Positions 33,487-41,325 of a stretch of 64,000 nucleotides of DNA are shown here, in pieces. Both the position numbers and the translations under genes were made by a program. The first letter of the stretch is position 1. The number at the start of each line of letters is the position of its first letter. This DNA comes from Tranquillimonas rosea (GTDB lineage: Bacteria; Pseudomonadota; Alphaproteobacteria; Rhodobacterales; Rhodobacteraceae): positions 51,076-115,075 of the forward strand of contig NZ_FOGU01000011.1 of the NCBI RefSeq assembly GCF_900111315.1. The letters run 5' to 3'. A model generated the notes under the pieces. The model did not search any database. It had not been told where the DNA came from and saw only the letters and a program-made list of their open reading frames with translations.

Positions 33487-34074
33487 TCAAATGGATCGGT
33501 CGGAAATCATTGGCGCCAAAGCCTCTTCGAGAGAGCCGGTGACGCAGTTGCGAAGAACCTTGGAGGTGGTCGAAAAGCCGGACGACACTTCGAGGCCAAC
33601 GAAATCGACTTCGCGCAGGGCGAAGGCGCAGGTCGTCCGCTCGTTGGGCCGCTGCACGGCATAGTAGAACCGGCCGGACGCATCCTGCCGGACCCGGAAA
33701 TCCCGCTCGGTGACAAATTCGAACGGGGTGGGCAACGACTGCAGGCTCCCGAGAATGCGGGAGACCGGGGTGCCGAAGCCCCAGTTCGTGACGTTCATGT
33801 ACGTCAGCGTGTTATCGCCCGGAACGATCGTGTCGTTCGGCAGAAGGCGATGGATCCGGCGCTGCCCGTCGACGATACGAACGGTCATCGGATCGCCGGC
33901 GTTCTCTTCTTCGGCTAGGGTTCGCGTCAGCCGCATCGGATCGTTCGCCGCCATCATCGCCGGCGACGCCATCTCGGACACGATCTCGGCACAGCCGGAC
34001 ACCATCAACGGCGCCAGGAGCGCGAGCAGCATCCGCGACGGACGCTGAAACCATGTACGAGAGCGGTGACGCAT
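33487..34074 (-). CDS. bcsN: Cellulose biosynthesis protein BcsN-like lipoprotein
   Basis: A 195-residue protein whose N-terminal signal ends in LMVSGC, with Cys28 as a lipoprotein site. The mature part is mixed alpha/beta with two later cysteines (TTCAFAL, RNCVTG) that could form a disulfide. Position, size and lipobox fit BcsN, found at the head of cellulose operons in alphaproteobacteria such as Agrobacterium; its role is not well known. ATG 34074 is preferred to one at 34104, because the longer start adds ten residues that do not fit a signal peptide. This is the first gene of the operon, so the promoter lies in 34075-34400. Confidence 0.8.
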   Translation of the reverse strand: MRHRSRTWFQRPSRMLLALLAPLMVSGCAEIVSEMASPAMMAANDPMRLTRTLAEEENAGDPMTVRIVDGQRRIHRLLPNDTIVPGDNTLTYMNVTNWGFGTPVSRILGSLQSLPTPFEFVTERDFRVRQDASGRFYYAVQRPNERTTCAFALREVDFVGLEVSSGFSTTSKVLRNCVTGSLEEALAPMISDRSI

Positions 34075-34203
34075 CTCACAAAATCCCTCTTCGTCTGTCG
34101 CCACCGGGGCGTCAGAGAAACAACTCTACCTGAGAGCGAGCCGGTCATGACGCCGCCGGTTCTCCGGTCTCTCGCGCCTGAACTCTTGTTACTCGCGGAA
34201 CAT

Positions 34204-34225
34204 CGCCGACCGTGCGTGGTCGGCG
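34204..34225 (-). repeat. Strong stem-loop in the likely bcsN leader
   Basis: CGCCGACC and GGTCGGCG pair perfectly over 8 bp with a 6-base loop, about 130 bases upstream of bcsN. If the transcript starts further upstream, this would be a leader hairpin that could act as an attenuator or control element. No riboswitch class is recognised. Confidence 0.45.
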
Positions 34226-34371
34226 AGACTCGAGATTTCACGCCTGCGAAAGCATGATTGACCCAAAAGGACCACTAGATGAAACGGAAAATTAATACTT
34301 CGGGTCACATCTCATGGATTGGACCTGTGATGTGGTTCAAACGTGCAACAAATGTTTCCGCATCCGAGGCA

Positions 34372-34402
34372 ATCCTAAGGATATAGACTGATAGGCGCTA
34401 TC
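34372..34402. repeat. Two adjacent perfect dyads upstream of the cellulose operon
   Basis: ATCCT-A-AGGAT (34372-34382) and GATAG-GCG-CTATC (34390-34402) lie eight bases apart. The first resembles TTACC-TAG-GGTAA upstream of the LuxR-type gene in having a CCTA(G/A)GG core. They are candidate operators. Confidence 0.4.
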
Positions 34403-34560
34403 CCTTCGACAGCACCATTGCGGCCCAAGTTGCAACCTTTGGGTGTATGGCACGGTCAGGTTTTGCTTCCGGTAGTTTGAGTGGCTGCTGGGGTTGTGTC
34501 GGTGCGCCTTGGTGAAACCGTCAGATGTGGTTCTGCCGAATCGACGCTACGGCACCCTAG

Positions 34561-34574
34561 GGGGATGCCTCCCC
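34561..34574 (-). terminator. Short hairpin after the peptide-transporter operon
   Basis: GGGGA and TCCCC pair with a 4-base loop 43 bases after the last gene of the leftward dpp-type operon. There is no U-run; a weak candidate only. Confidence 0.3.
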
Positions 34575-34616
34575 GAGTGGCGTACGCCTCTTTTCCGGGC
34601 AGTCCTCGCGGAATGT

Positions 34617-35615
34617 CTAGGCCTGTGTCTCGGCGCGCGGCAGCTCGTCCTTGGCAAGCGGGTGGAAGCAGGCATAGCTGTGCCGCCCTCCGGTGTACTC
34701 CGGAAAGGACTGCCGGCACTCATCGGTGGCCTTCCAGCAGCGCGGGTTGAACGGGCAGCCCGGCGGGACGGCCATCGGCGACGGCAGTTCCCCTTCCAGC
34801 TTGATGCGGTTGCGCTTGCGCCGCGGATCCGCGACCGGCGTCGCCGAGAACAGCGCGCGGGTATAGGGATGCCGCGGGTGGGCGTAGACATCCTTGAGCG
34901 GCCCCGTCTCGACCGGGCGGCCCAGATACATCACCATCAGTTCGTCGGCGAAATGCGAGACCACCGACAGGTCGTGGCTGATGAAGAGATAGGCCAGGTC
35001 GAGACGCTCCTGCAGGTCGACCAGCAGGTTCAGGATCTGGCTCTGGATCGACAGGTCGAGCGCCGAGACCGGCTCGTCGAGCACGAGGATCTTGGGGTCG
35101 AGCATCAGGGCGCGCGCCACGGCGACGCGCTGCCGCTGGCCGCCGGAGAACATGTGCGGGTAGCGGTCGAAGTGCTCGTTCCGCAGCCCCACCATCAGCA
35201 GCATCTCTCGCGCGCGCTTCTCGCGGTCGGCCTTGCCGATCTCGGGACGGTTCAGCAGCAGCGGCTCCATCAGCGTCTGGCCGATGGTCTGCCGTGGGTT
35301 CAGTGAGCCGTAGGGGTCCTGGAACACGATCTGCACCATGGCGCGCAGGTCGCGGTCGCCCTTGGCGCCGTTTGGTCCGATCTCCTTGCCGCCGATGGTC
35401 AGGCGGCCCGAGGTGGCCGGTTCGATCATGGTGACGACACGGGCGAGGGTGGACTTGCCGCAGCCGGACTCGCCCACGACGGCCAGCGTGCTGCCGGGCC
35501 GGAGCGAGAAGCTGGCCCCGTCCAGTGCCCGGACCGTCGCGTCGGGACGCATCAGGCCGCCCTTGACCGAGTAGTGGCGCGTCAGGTTTTCGGCGGTCAG
35601 GATCGTGTCGCTCAT
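34617..35615 (-). CDS. dppF: Dipeptide/oligopeptide ABC transporter ATPase, DppF-like
   Basis: A 332-residue ATPase of the peptide/nickel importer family. It has Walker [10 protein letters not shown] near residue 47, signature FSGGQRQR and Walker [15 protein letters not shown]-terminal oligopeptide-transporter extension carries cysteines ([17 protein letters not shown]) that probably bind an iron-sulfur cluster, as in DppD/DppF homologues. It pairs with the preceding ATPase and overlaps it by four bases. It is the last gene of the operon. Confidence 0.92.
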   Translation of the reverse strand: MSDTILTAENLTRHYSVKGGLMRPDATVRALDGASFSLRPGSTLAVVGESGCGKSTLARVVTMIEPATSGRLTIGGKEIGPNGAKGDRDLRAMVQIVFQDPYGSLNPRQTIGQTLMEPLLLNRPEIGKADREKRAREMLLMVGLRNEHFDRYPHMFSGGQRQRVAVARALMLDPKILVLDEPVSALDLSIQSQILNLLVDLQERLDLAYLFISHDLSVVSHFADELMVMYLGRPVETGPLKDVYAHPRHPYTRALFSATPVADPRRKRNRIKLEGELPSPMAVPPGCPFNPRCWKATDECRQSFPEYTGGRHSYACFHPLAKDELPRAETQA

Positions 35616-36601
35616 GCCGACGCCTCCTTGCCCTGCGGCTCACCGTGAAGCAGGGGATAATGACACAGCGCATACCCAAGCTCGGCCGAGGCCTTCTGCG
35701 GTTGCACCGCGCGGCACCGCGCGTCGGCGAACTGGCAGCGCGGTGAGAACAGGCATCCCTGCGGACGGTCGAACTGTCCCGGCACGACGCCGGGGATCGT
35801 CGGCAGAAACCGGTCCTGCGACCGCTCGGGCAGGGCCGACAGCAGCGCGGCGGTATAGGGGTGGTGCGGGTCGTCGAACAGCGCTTCGACCTGCTGTTCC
35901 TCGACCTTCTGACCGGCATACTGGACGGCGACGCGTTTCACCGTTTCGGCCACGACGCCCATGTCGTGCGTGATGAGGATCAGCGCCATCCCGGTGCGAT
36001 CCTGCAGATCTGTCAGCAGCTCGAGGATCTGCGCCTGGATCGTCACGTCGAGCGCGGTCGTCGGCTCGTCAGCGATCAGCAGCTTGGGCTCGCAGGCCAA
36101 CGCCATCGCGATCATCGCCCGCTGGCTCATGCCGCCCGACATCTGGTGCGGAAAGGCCGAGAGGCGCTTTTCGGGGGCGGGGATGCCCACCTGCTCCATC
36201 AATTCGATCGCGCGTGTCTGGCGGGCCTTGCGGTCGAGGCTCGTGTGCAGGCGCAGGGTCTCGCGGATCTGGTAGCCGACGGTAAAGCAGGGATTCAGGC
36301 TCGACATCGGCTCCTGGAAGATCATCGAAAGGTCGCGGCCGATGATCTTGCGCCGTGCGCGGCCCGACAGGGTGCGCAGGTCGTGGCCGTTGAACTCCAT
36401 CCGGTCGGCGGTGATCGTGGCGGTCCAGGGCAGAAGGCCCATCACCGCCAGCATCGACACCGACTTGCCCGAGCCGGACTCGCCCACGATGGCCATCAGG
36501 TCGCCCCGGTCGACCGAGATGTCGATGCCGTCCACCGCGCGGAACGCGCCACTGACGGTTTCGAACTCGACGCTGAGATTGCGGATTTCGAGAAGCGCCA
36601 T
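35612..36601 (-). CDS. dppD: Dipeptide/oligopeptide ABC transporter ATPase, DppD-like
   Basis: A 329-residue partner ATPase. It has Walker A GESGSGKS near residue 41, signature MSGGMSQR, Walker [13 protein letters not shown] and H-loop [11 protein letters not shown]. The C-terminal oligopeptide_transport extension has the cysteine set [16 protein letters not shown]. It starts three bases after the permease stop. The family transports di- and oligopeptides but also opines, nickel and glycosides, so the substrate is uncertain. Confidence 0.92.
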   Translation of the reverse strand: MALLEIRNLSVEFETVSGAFRAVDGIDISVDRGDLMAIVGESGSGKSVSMLAVMGLLPWTATITADRMEFNGHDLRTLSGRARRKIIGRDLSMIFQEPMSSLNPCFTVGYQIRETLRLHTSLDRKARQTRAIELMEQVGIPAPEKRLSAFPHQMSGGMSQRAMIAMALACEPKLLIADEPTTALDVTIQAQILELLTDLQDRTGMALILITHDMGVVAETVKRVAVQYAGQKVEEQQVEALFDDPHHPYTAALLSALPERSQDRFLPTIPGVVPGQFDRPQGCLFSPRCQFADARCRAVQPQKASAELGYALCHYPLLHGEPQGKEASA

Positions 36602-36604
36602 GAT

Positions 36605-37516
36605 TCAGCTCCTCTTCAGCTTGGGATCGAGCGCGTCGCGCAGACCGTCGCCCATCAGGTTGATCGCCAGCACGGTGACGAGGATGCAGAGGCCGGGCAG
36701 GGTGACCACCCACCAGGCACGCAGGATGAACTCGCGCGCCTCGGCCAGCATGGTACCCCATTCCGGCGTCGGCGGCTGCGCGCCCATGCCGAGAAAGCCG
36801 AGCGCGGCCGCGTCCAGCACCGCGGTCGAGAAGGACAGAGCGGCCTGCACGATGATCGGCGACAGGCAATTGGGCAGAACCGTCTTGAACATGATGCGCA
36901 GCTGGCCCGACCCGGCGACACGCGCCGCCGTGACATAGTCCTTCGCCCGCTCGGACAGCACCGCGGCGCGGGTGAGGCGGACGAAGTGGGGCTGCAGCAC
37001 GACCGCGATGGCGATCATCGCGTTGATCAGCGAGGGGCCGAGGATCGCCACCAGGACCAGCGCCATCAGCAGGCTCGGGAACGACAGTACGATGTCCATC
37101 ACCCGCATGATCAGCGTGTCCGCCCAGCGGGGCGCAAAGCCGGCGATCACGCCGATCACCACGCCGAAGAACGTGGCGATGGCGACGACCACGACGCCGA
37201 TGAAGAACGAGAACCGCGCCCCGTAGAGCAGCCGCGAGACCATGTCGCGCCCCAGCGGATCGGTGCCCAGCGGGAACTGCCAGCTGCCGCCGTCCTGCCA
37301 GACGGGCGGTTGCAGCAGATGGTCGCGGAACTGCTGCGCGGGGCCGTAGGGCGCCAGCAGCGGCGCGATGATGGCGATCAGCAGGAATGTGGAAAAGACG
37401 ACCAGCCCGATGACCGCGCCCCGGTTCTCCTTGAACGAATGCCAGAACTCACGCACCGGCCCCGGCGGCGGGGCGGGCTGCAGGCCGTGTTCCGTCTCAG
37501 CGGTATACTCTGCCAT
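36605..37516 (-). CDS. dppC: Dipeptide/oligopeptide ABC transporter permease, DppC-like
   Basis: A 303-residue permease. An N-terminal OppC_N-like region (VREFWHSFKENRGAVIGLVVF) is followed by FPLGTDPLGRDMVSRLLYGAR, a hallmark of DppC/OppC, and the BPD_transp_1 domain. The coupling loop is DYVTAARVAGSGQLRIM. The ATG at 37516 lies four bases after the DppB stop; a longer in-frame reading overlaps dppB and is unlikely. Confidence 0.93.
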   Translation of the reverse strand: MAEYTAETEHGLQPAPPPGPVREFWHSFKENRGAVIGLVVFSTFLLIAIIAPLLAPYGPAQQFRDHLLQPPVWQDGGSWQFPLGTDPLGRDMVSRLLYGARFSFFIGVVVVAIATFFGVVIGVIAGFAPRWADTLIMRVMDIVLSFPSLLMALVLVAILGPSLINAMIAIAVVLQPHFVRLTRAAVLSERAKDYVTAARVAGSGQLRIMFKTVLPNCLSPIIVQAALSFSTAVLDAAALGFLGMGAQPPTPEWGTMLAEAREFILRAWWVVTLPGLCILVTVLAINLMGDGLRDALDPKLKRS

Positions 37517-37520
37517 CGGA

Positions 37521-38528
37521 TCAGCCTTTCCGGATCTTCGGGTTGATGAGGCCGTACAGGACATCGACCGTCAGGTTCACGATCATCACGATCGTGGCGA
37601 TCATCAGCAGGCCGCCCTGGACGACCTGGTAGTCGCGCCGGAAGATCGAATCGACCATCCACTTGCCGATGCCCGGCCAGGAGAAGATCGTCTCGGTCAG
37701 GATGGCGCCGGCCAGGAGCGTGCCGACCGACAGGCCGATGACGGTGATGACCGGGATCATCGCGTTGCGCAGAGCGTGGACGCCGTTGATCTTGAGCGGC
37801 GGCAGGCCCTTGGCGCGGGCGGTGCGCATGTAGTCCTCGCCCAGAACCTCGAGCATGGCCGAGCGGGTCTGCCGCGCGATGATGGCCAGCGGGATCGTCG
37901 CCAGCACGATGCTGGGCAGGATCAGGTGGCTCACCGCGGACAGGAACGCCCCGTCCTGGTCGGCCAGCAGGCTGTCGATCAGCATGAAGCCGGTCGGCGT
38001 GTCGAAGAAGTACATCAGGCTGATCCGGCCCGACACGGGCGTCCAGCCCAGTCCCGACGAGAACACGATGATCAGCAGCAGCGCCCACCAGAAGATCGGC
38101 ATCGAGTAACCAACGAGCGCCGTCGTCATCAGCGTTCGGTCGAAGAACTTTCCGCGGTAGACGGCCGCGATCACGCCCGCGGGGATGCCAAGCAGGATGG
38201 CGATCACGATGGCGCAGAGCGACAGCTCGAGCGTGGCGGGGAACAGCGCGAAGAACTCGTCGATCACCGGGCGCTTGGTCACGAAGGACGTGCCCAGATC
38301 GCCCTGGAAGATGCCGGCGAGGTAGTCGATGTACTGTTTCCACAGCGGCTGGTCGAAGCCCAACTGCGCCGAGAGTTGTTCGTAGCGCTCCTGCGAGACG
38401 CCCCGCTCACCCGCGAGCAGCAGGATCGGGTCGCCCGGCAGGAGCCGAATGAATGCGAAGGAAACCAGCGTGACGCCGAAGAACGTCGGCACGAAGGTCA
38501 GGAGTCTGCGGACCAGGAACGAAAGCAT
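37521..38528 (-). CDS. dppB: Dipeptide/oligopeptide ABC transporter permease, DppB-like
   Basis: A 335-residue permease with the DppB/OppB opening FLVRRLLTFVPTFFGVTLVSFAFIRLLPGDP and later GEDYMRTARAKGLPPLKI, the cytosolic loop that meets the ATPases. It has about six membrane helices and the large periplasmic insertion typical of the family. A hairpin lies in the 77-base gap before it, which may lower its expression relative to the binding protein. Confidence 0.93.
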   Translation of the reverse strand: MLSFLVRRLLTFVPTFFGVTLVSFAFIRLLPGDPILLLAGERGVSQERYEQLSAQLGFDQPLWKQYIDYLAGIFQGDLGTSFVTKRPVIDEFFALFPATLELSLCAIVIAILLGIPAGVIAAVYRGKFFDRTLMTTALVGYSMPIFWWALLLIIVFSSGLGWTPVSGRISLMYFFDTPTGFMLIDSLLADQDGAFLSAVSHLILPSIVLATIPLAIIARQTRSAMLEVLGEDYMRTARAKGLPPLKINGVHALRNAMIPVITVIGLSVGTLLAGAILTETIFSWPGIGKWMVDSIFRRDYQVVQGGLLMIATIVMIVNLTVDVLYGLINPKIRKG

Positions 38529-38561
38529 CGGTAGCCCCTAGCGTATGTCCCGAAAAACGAA

Positions 38562-38588
38562 AACGGCCGAGCGCGTGGCCCGGCCGTT
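38562..38588 (-). terminator. Hairpin with T-run between the binding-protein and permease genes (attenuator-like)
   Basis: AACGGCCG and CGGCCGTT pair perfectly over 8 bp with an 11-base loop. On the minus strand the stem is followed by TTTTCGTTTTTC, so it resembles a Rho-independent terminator inside the operon. Partial read-through would give more binding protein than permease. Confidence 0.6.
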
Positions 38589-38605
38589 CGCGACGTGGCG
38601 TCACA

Positions 38606-40198
38606 TCACTGTGCGAGCTCGACGCCGTAGAAGATGTGCCCGCCGAACGGGTCGATCTTGTAGTTCTGAACTTCCTGGCGGATCGGTTCGAACACGATCG
38701 AGTGCGCGATGGTGGCCCACGGCGCCTGCTCCTTGAAGACGACCTGCGCCTCTTCGTAGAGCCGCGTGCGCTCGTCGCGGTCGGTGGTGGTCTTGGCCTC
38801 CTGGATCAGCTCCTCGAAGGGCTCGTGGCACCACTGCGCCCGGTTCGAGCCGCCGACGGCGTCACAGCCCAGCAGCACGGCCAGGAAGTTGTCCGGGTCG
38901 CCGTTGTCGCCGGTCCAGCCCAGCAGAACCGCACCTTCCCGATCCTCGGCCTTGGACCGCTCGAGATACTCGCCCCACTCGTACGAGACGATCTCGGCCT
39001 CGACGCCGACCTGCGCGAAGTCCTCCTGGATCAGCTCGGCCATGCGGCGTGCATTGGGGTTGTAGGGGCGCTGCACGGGCATCGCCCACACTTCCATCGA
39101 CAGGTCCGTCACGCCGGCGTCTTCCAGCATCTGCTGCGCCTGCTCGGGATCATACGGATCGTCCTCGACGGAGTCGTTGTACGACCAGATCGTCGGCGGC
39201 AGCGGGTTCTTTGCCGCGGTGCCGGCGCCCTGGAAGACGACGTCGATGATCGCTTCCTTGTTGATCGCCATGTTCAGGGCCTTGCGGACCTGCGGATCGT
39301 CGAACGGCTCGACCTGCGTGTTGTAGGCGAGGTAGCCGACGTTCAGGCCTTCCTGGCTCATCAGGTTGATCGCCTCTTCCGACTCCATCGCGTCGAGGTC
39401 GGCGGGGTTCGGGTAGGGCATGATGTGGCACTCGCCGGCCAGCACCTTCTGGTAGCGCACCGACGCGTCCGGCGTGATCGCGAAGACGAGGTTGTCGATC
39501 GGCGCGGCGCCGCGGAAGTACTCCTCGTGCGCCTGGTAGCGGATCACCGCGTCCTTCTGGTAGCCGACCCATTCGAACGGACCGGTGCCGACGGGCTGCT
39601 GGTTCAGCATCTCGGGCGTGCCGGCCTCTTCCAGCTGATCGGCGTATTCCTTCGACATGATCGAGGCGAAATCCATCGCCATGTTCGCGATGAAGGGCGC
39701 CTCGGGCCGGGTCAGATTGAAGCGGACCGTCATGTCGTCGACCTTCTCGATCGACTCGATCAGGTCGGGCATCGACATGGCGTTGAAGTATTCCCAGGTG
39801 CCGCCCGACGCGTCGTGGAAGGGGTGCTCGGAATCGAGCTGGCGCTGGAAGGTGAAGATCACGTCATCCGCGTTCAGCGGGCGGGTCGGCTCGAAGTACT
39901 CGGTCGACTGGAACTGGACGTCGGGGCGCAGTTGGAACGTGTACTGCGTGCCGTCCTCCGAAACCTCCCACTCCTCGGCGACGCCGGGGACGGTGTTGGT
40001 GGTGCCGCGCTCGAATTCGACGAGGCGGTTGTAGACGTTCTTCGACGAGGCGTCGAAGGTCGTGCCCGACGTATAGAGAGCCGGATCGAAGCCCTCGGGC
40101 GAACCTTCAGAGCAATAGACGAGCGTCTGTGCCGAGACGGCCGTGCCCAGAGCCGCGGCCGCGGCAGAATACATGACGAGCTTGGGGAATCTTCGCAT
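38606..40198 (-). CDS. dppA: Dipeptide/oligopeptide-type periplasmic binding protein, DppA-like
   Basis: A 530-residue family 5 solute-binding protein. The Sec signal MRRFPKLVMYSAAAAALGTAVSA is cleaved near residue 23. The mature N-terminus (LVYCSEGSPEGFDPALYTSG) is very close in style to DppA. Further landmarks are GTGPFEWVGYQKDAVIRY and the late EQAPWATIAHSIVFEPIR. AGGAGGTC precedes the ATG at 40198. Dipeptides are the likely ligands, though this family also binds heme, opines and sugars. The start is divergent from the TetR gene, 280 bases away. Confidence 0.92.
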   Translation of the reverse strand: MRRFPKLVMYSAAAAALGTAVSAQTLVYCSEGSPEGFDPALYTSGTTFDASSKNVYNRLVEFERGTTNTVPGVAEEWEVSEDGTQYTFQLRPDVQFQSTEYFEPTRPLNADDVIFTFQRQLDSEHPFHDASGGTWEYFNAMSMPDLIESIEKVDDMTVRFNLTRPEAPFIANMAMDFASIMSKEYADQLEEAGTPEMLNQQPVGTGPFEWVGYQKDAVIRYQAHEEYFRGAAPIDNLVFAITPDASVRYQKVLAGECHIMPYPNPADLDAMESEEAINLMSQEGLNVGYLAYNTQVEPFDDPQVRKALNMAINKEAIIDVVFQGAGTAAKNPLPPTIWSYNDSVEDDPYDPEQAQQMLEDAGVTDLSMEVWAMPVQRPYNPNARRMAELIQEDFAQVGVEAEIVSYEWGEYLERSKAEDREGAVLLGWTGDNGDPDNFLAVLLGCDAVGGSNRAQWCHEPFEELIQEAKTTTDRDERTRLYEEAQVVFKEQAPWATIAHSIVFEPIRQEVQNYKIDPFGGHIFYGVELAQ

Positions 40199-40380
40199 TC
40201 CTTGACCTCCTGTTGGTATCGGTCTTTTTCGGTCGGTGCGCCGCCGCCCGCGCGGGGCAGGGCGCCGAGTGCCGAAGAGCCTGCATCGCGCGAGGGGCTC
40301 ATGCAATAGATCACCCTGCGTCGCCCGGCAGCTGGCGCGTCGGCCGAGGCCGTGGTCAGCCGGGGGGCGGGGGCCAAAAA

Positions 40381-40390
40381 GGTCCGGACC
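40381..40390. repeat. Perfect 10-base palindrome between dppA and tetR-type gene
   Basis: GGTCCGGACC lies in the divergent intergenic region, about 30 bases left of the CCTACT site. It is a possible operator. Confidence 0.3.
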
Positions 40391-40410
40391 GCATGCTTCT
40401 GGCGTTTTTT

Positions 40411-40421
40411 CCTACTAGACG
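40411..40421. promoter_or_regulatory. Candidate regulator site upstream of the TetR gene
   Basis: CCTACTAGACG follows a run of six T's. It matches CCTACTGGTCG at 45948-45958 in 9 of 11 positions, and shares CTACT with the perfect dyad at 41269-41283. All three lie in front of genes of the sugar island, suggesting one regulator, possibly the TetR-family protein itself. Confidence 0.35.
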
Positions 40422-40478
40422 TTAATGTCCATGCTGAGGGATGCCTCAAGGCGCCCGGCGAGACGAAAGGACGACGAC

Positions 40479-41162
40479 GTGACCGAGAGAAAAGGCGGCC
40501 TCGCCGCCGCCAAGCAGCGCCCCGCGCCCCGCAGGGCCCGCAAGCGCGACGCGGACGCCTCTCGCGCCGCCATTCTTCAGGCCGCGCTCGAGGAATTCTC
40601 GGTGTACGGCCACTCGGGCGCCCGCGTCGACCGTATCGCCGAGAATGCCGGAATCTCCAAGCCGCTGATCTATGATTACTTCGGCAACAAGGACGCCGTC
40701 TACGCCGCGGCCCTGCGCGAGGCGTATGTCCAGATCCGCGACGGCGAGGAGGAACTGCATCTCGAGTCGTTCTCGCCGTCCGAGGCGATCCGCCGACTGG
40801 TGCATTTCACCATGCAGCACTTCTGGGAAAAGCCCTGGTTCATCTCGATGCTCAACACCGAGAATTTGCGCCGTGGCGAAACCGTGCAGGACTTGCACGA
40901 CGCGGCGGATATCCAGTCCGTGCTGGTGACGAAGCTGACCGAAATCCTTCGGCAGGGCGCCGAGGCGGGTGAGTTCCGCGACGACGTGAACCCCGTCGAG
41001 TTCTACATCTACATCGCGTCGCTCTGCTACTTCCCGGTGTCCAACCGCTTCACGCTCGAGGCGGTGTTCAAGGTGCAGGTGACCGAGGACTGGCTGCGTG
41101 ACCGGGCGGAAACCGCGGCCGATATGCTGCTGGCCTATCTCCGCAAGTCGCCCACGGCCTGA
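40479..41162 (+). CDS. TetR family transcriptional regulator
   Basis: A 227-residue regulator. After a basic tail (AKQRPAPRRARKRD), residues about 28-75 form the TetR helix-turn-helix (ILQAALEEFSVYGHSGARVDRIAENAGISKP... YDYFGNKDAVY). The remaining helices are a ligand-binding and dimer domain of the TetR_C type found with short-chain or sugar-catabolism genes; the ligand is unknown. GTG 40479 is preferred because AAAGGA lies seven bases upstream; an in-frame ATG at 40425 would add 18 residues without a ribosome site. It is divergent from dppA and followed by the sugar operon, so it could control either. Confidence 0.88.
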   Translation: MTERKGGLAAAKQRPAPRRARKRDADASRAAILQAALEEFSVYGHSGARVDRIAENAGISKPLIYDYFGNKDAVYAAALREAYVQIRDGEEELHLESFSPSEAIRRLVHFTMQHFWEKPWFISMLNTENLRRGETVQDLHDAADIQSVLVTKLTEILRQGAEAGEFRDDVNPVEFYIYIASLCYFPVSNRFTLEAVFKVQVTEDWLRDRAETAADMLLAYLRKSPTA

Positions 41163-41244
41163 CGCCACGCTTCATCTCGCATCTGTAGCGTCACGCCGCG
41201 CAACCTCGGCGTGCAATCGTGCCTATTCGCGGTGCCTTACTGAC

Positions 41245-41283
41245 TTGACAGTAGCCTTTTCGAAAAGATACTACCAAGTAGTA
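41245..41283 (+). promoter_or_regulatory. Promoter with overlapping perfect dyad, before the dehydrogenase-DUF993-isomerase operon
   Basis: -35 TTGACA (41245-41250, consensus) and -10 GATACT (41267-41272) with a 16-base spacer. The dyad TACTAC-CAA-GTAGTA (41269-41283) covers the -10 box and the likely start, the position of a repressor site. The adjacent TetR-family protein is the obvious candidate. Confidence 0.6.
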
Positions 41284-41325
41284 ACTCAGTGCGGGCGATG
41301 CCCGCCGCGCCGGGAGGAGGGACGA

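Larger units (their letters stand above)
34075..34616. other. 542-base non-coding region upstream of bcsN, partly AT-rich
   Basis: No convincing gene; frames that enter here are shadows of the neighbouring ABC gene. The stretch 34240-34450 is AT-rich like 24010-24617 at the other end of the cellulose island. It contains a strong hairpin (34204-34225), ATCCT-A-AGGAT (34372-34382) and GATAG-GCG-CTATC (34390-34402). The right part includes CCCTAGGG (34555-34562) and a GGGGA/TCCCC stem (34561-34574) that may end the peptide-transporter operon. Confidence 0.6.

Noticed and set aside
34075..34616. c-di-GMP riboswitch before the cellulose operon
   Set aside because: There is a stem-loop, but no conserved GEMM-like core could be recognised.
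34494..35306. Plus-strand frame starting in the bcsN upstream region
   Set aside because: Most of it is antisense to the DppF-like ATPase; only its first 40 codons lie in non-coding DNA, and they show no coding character.
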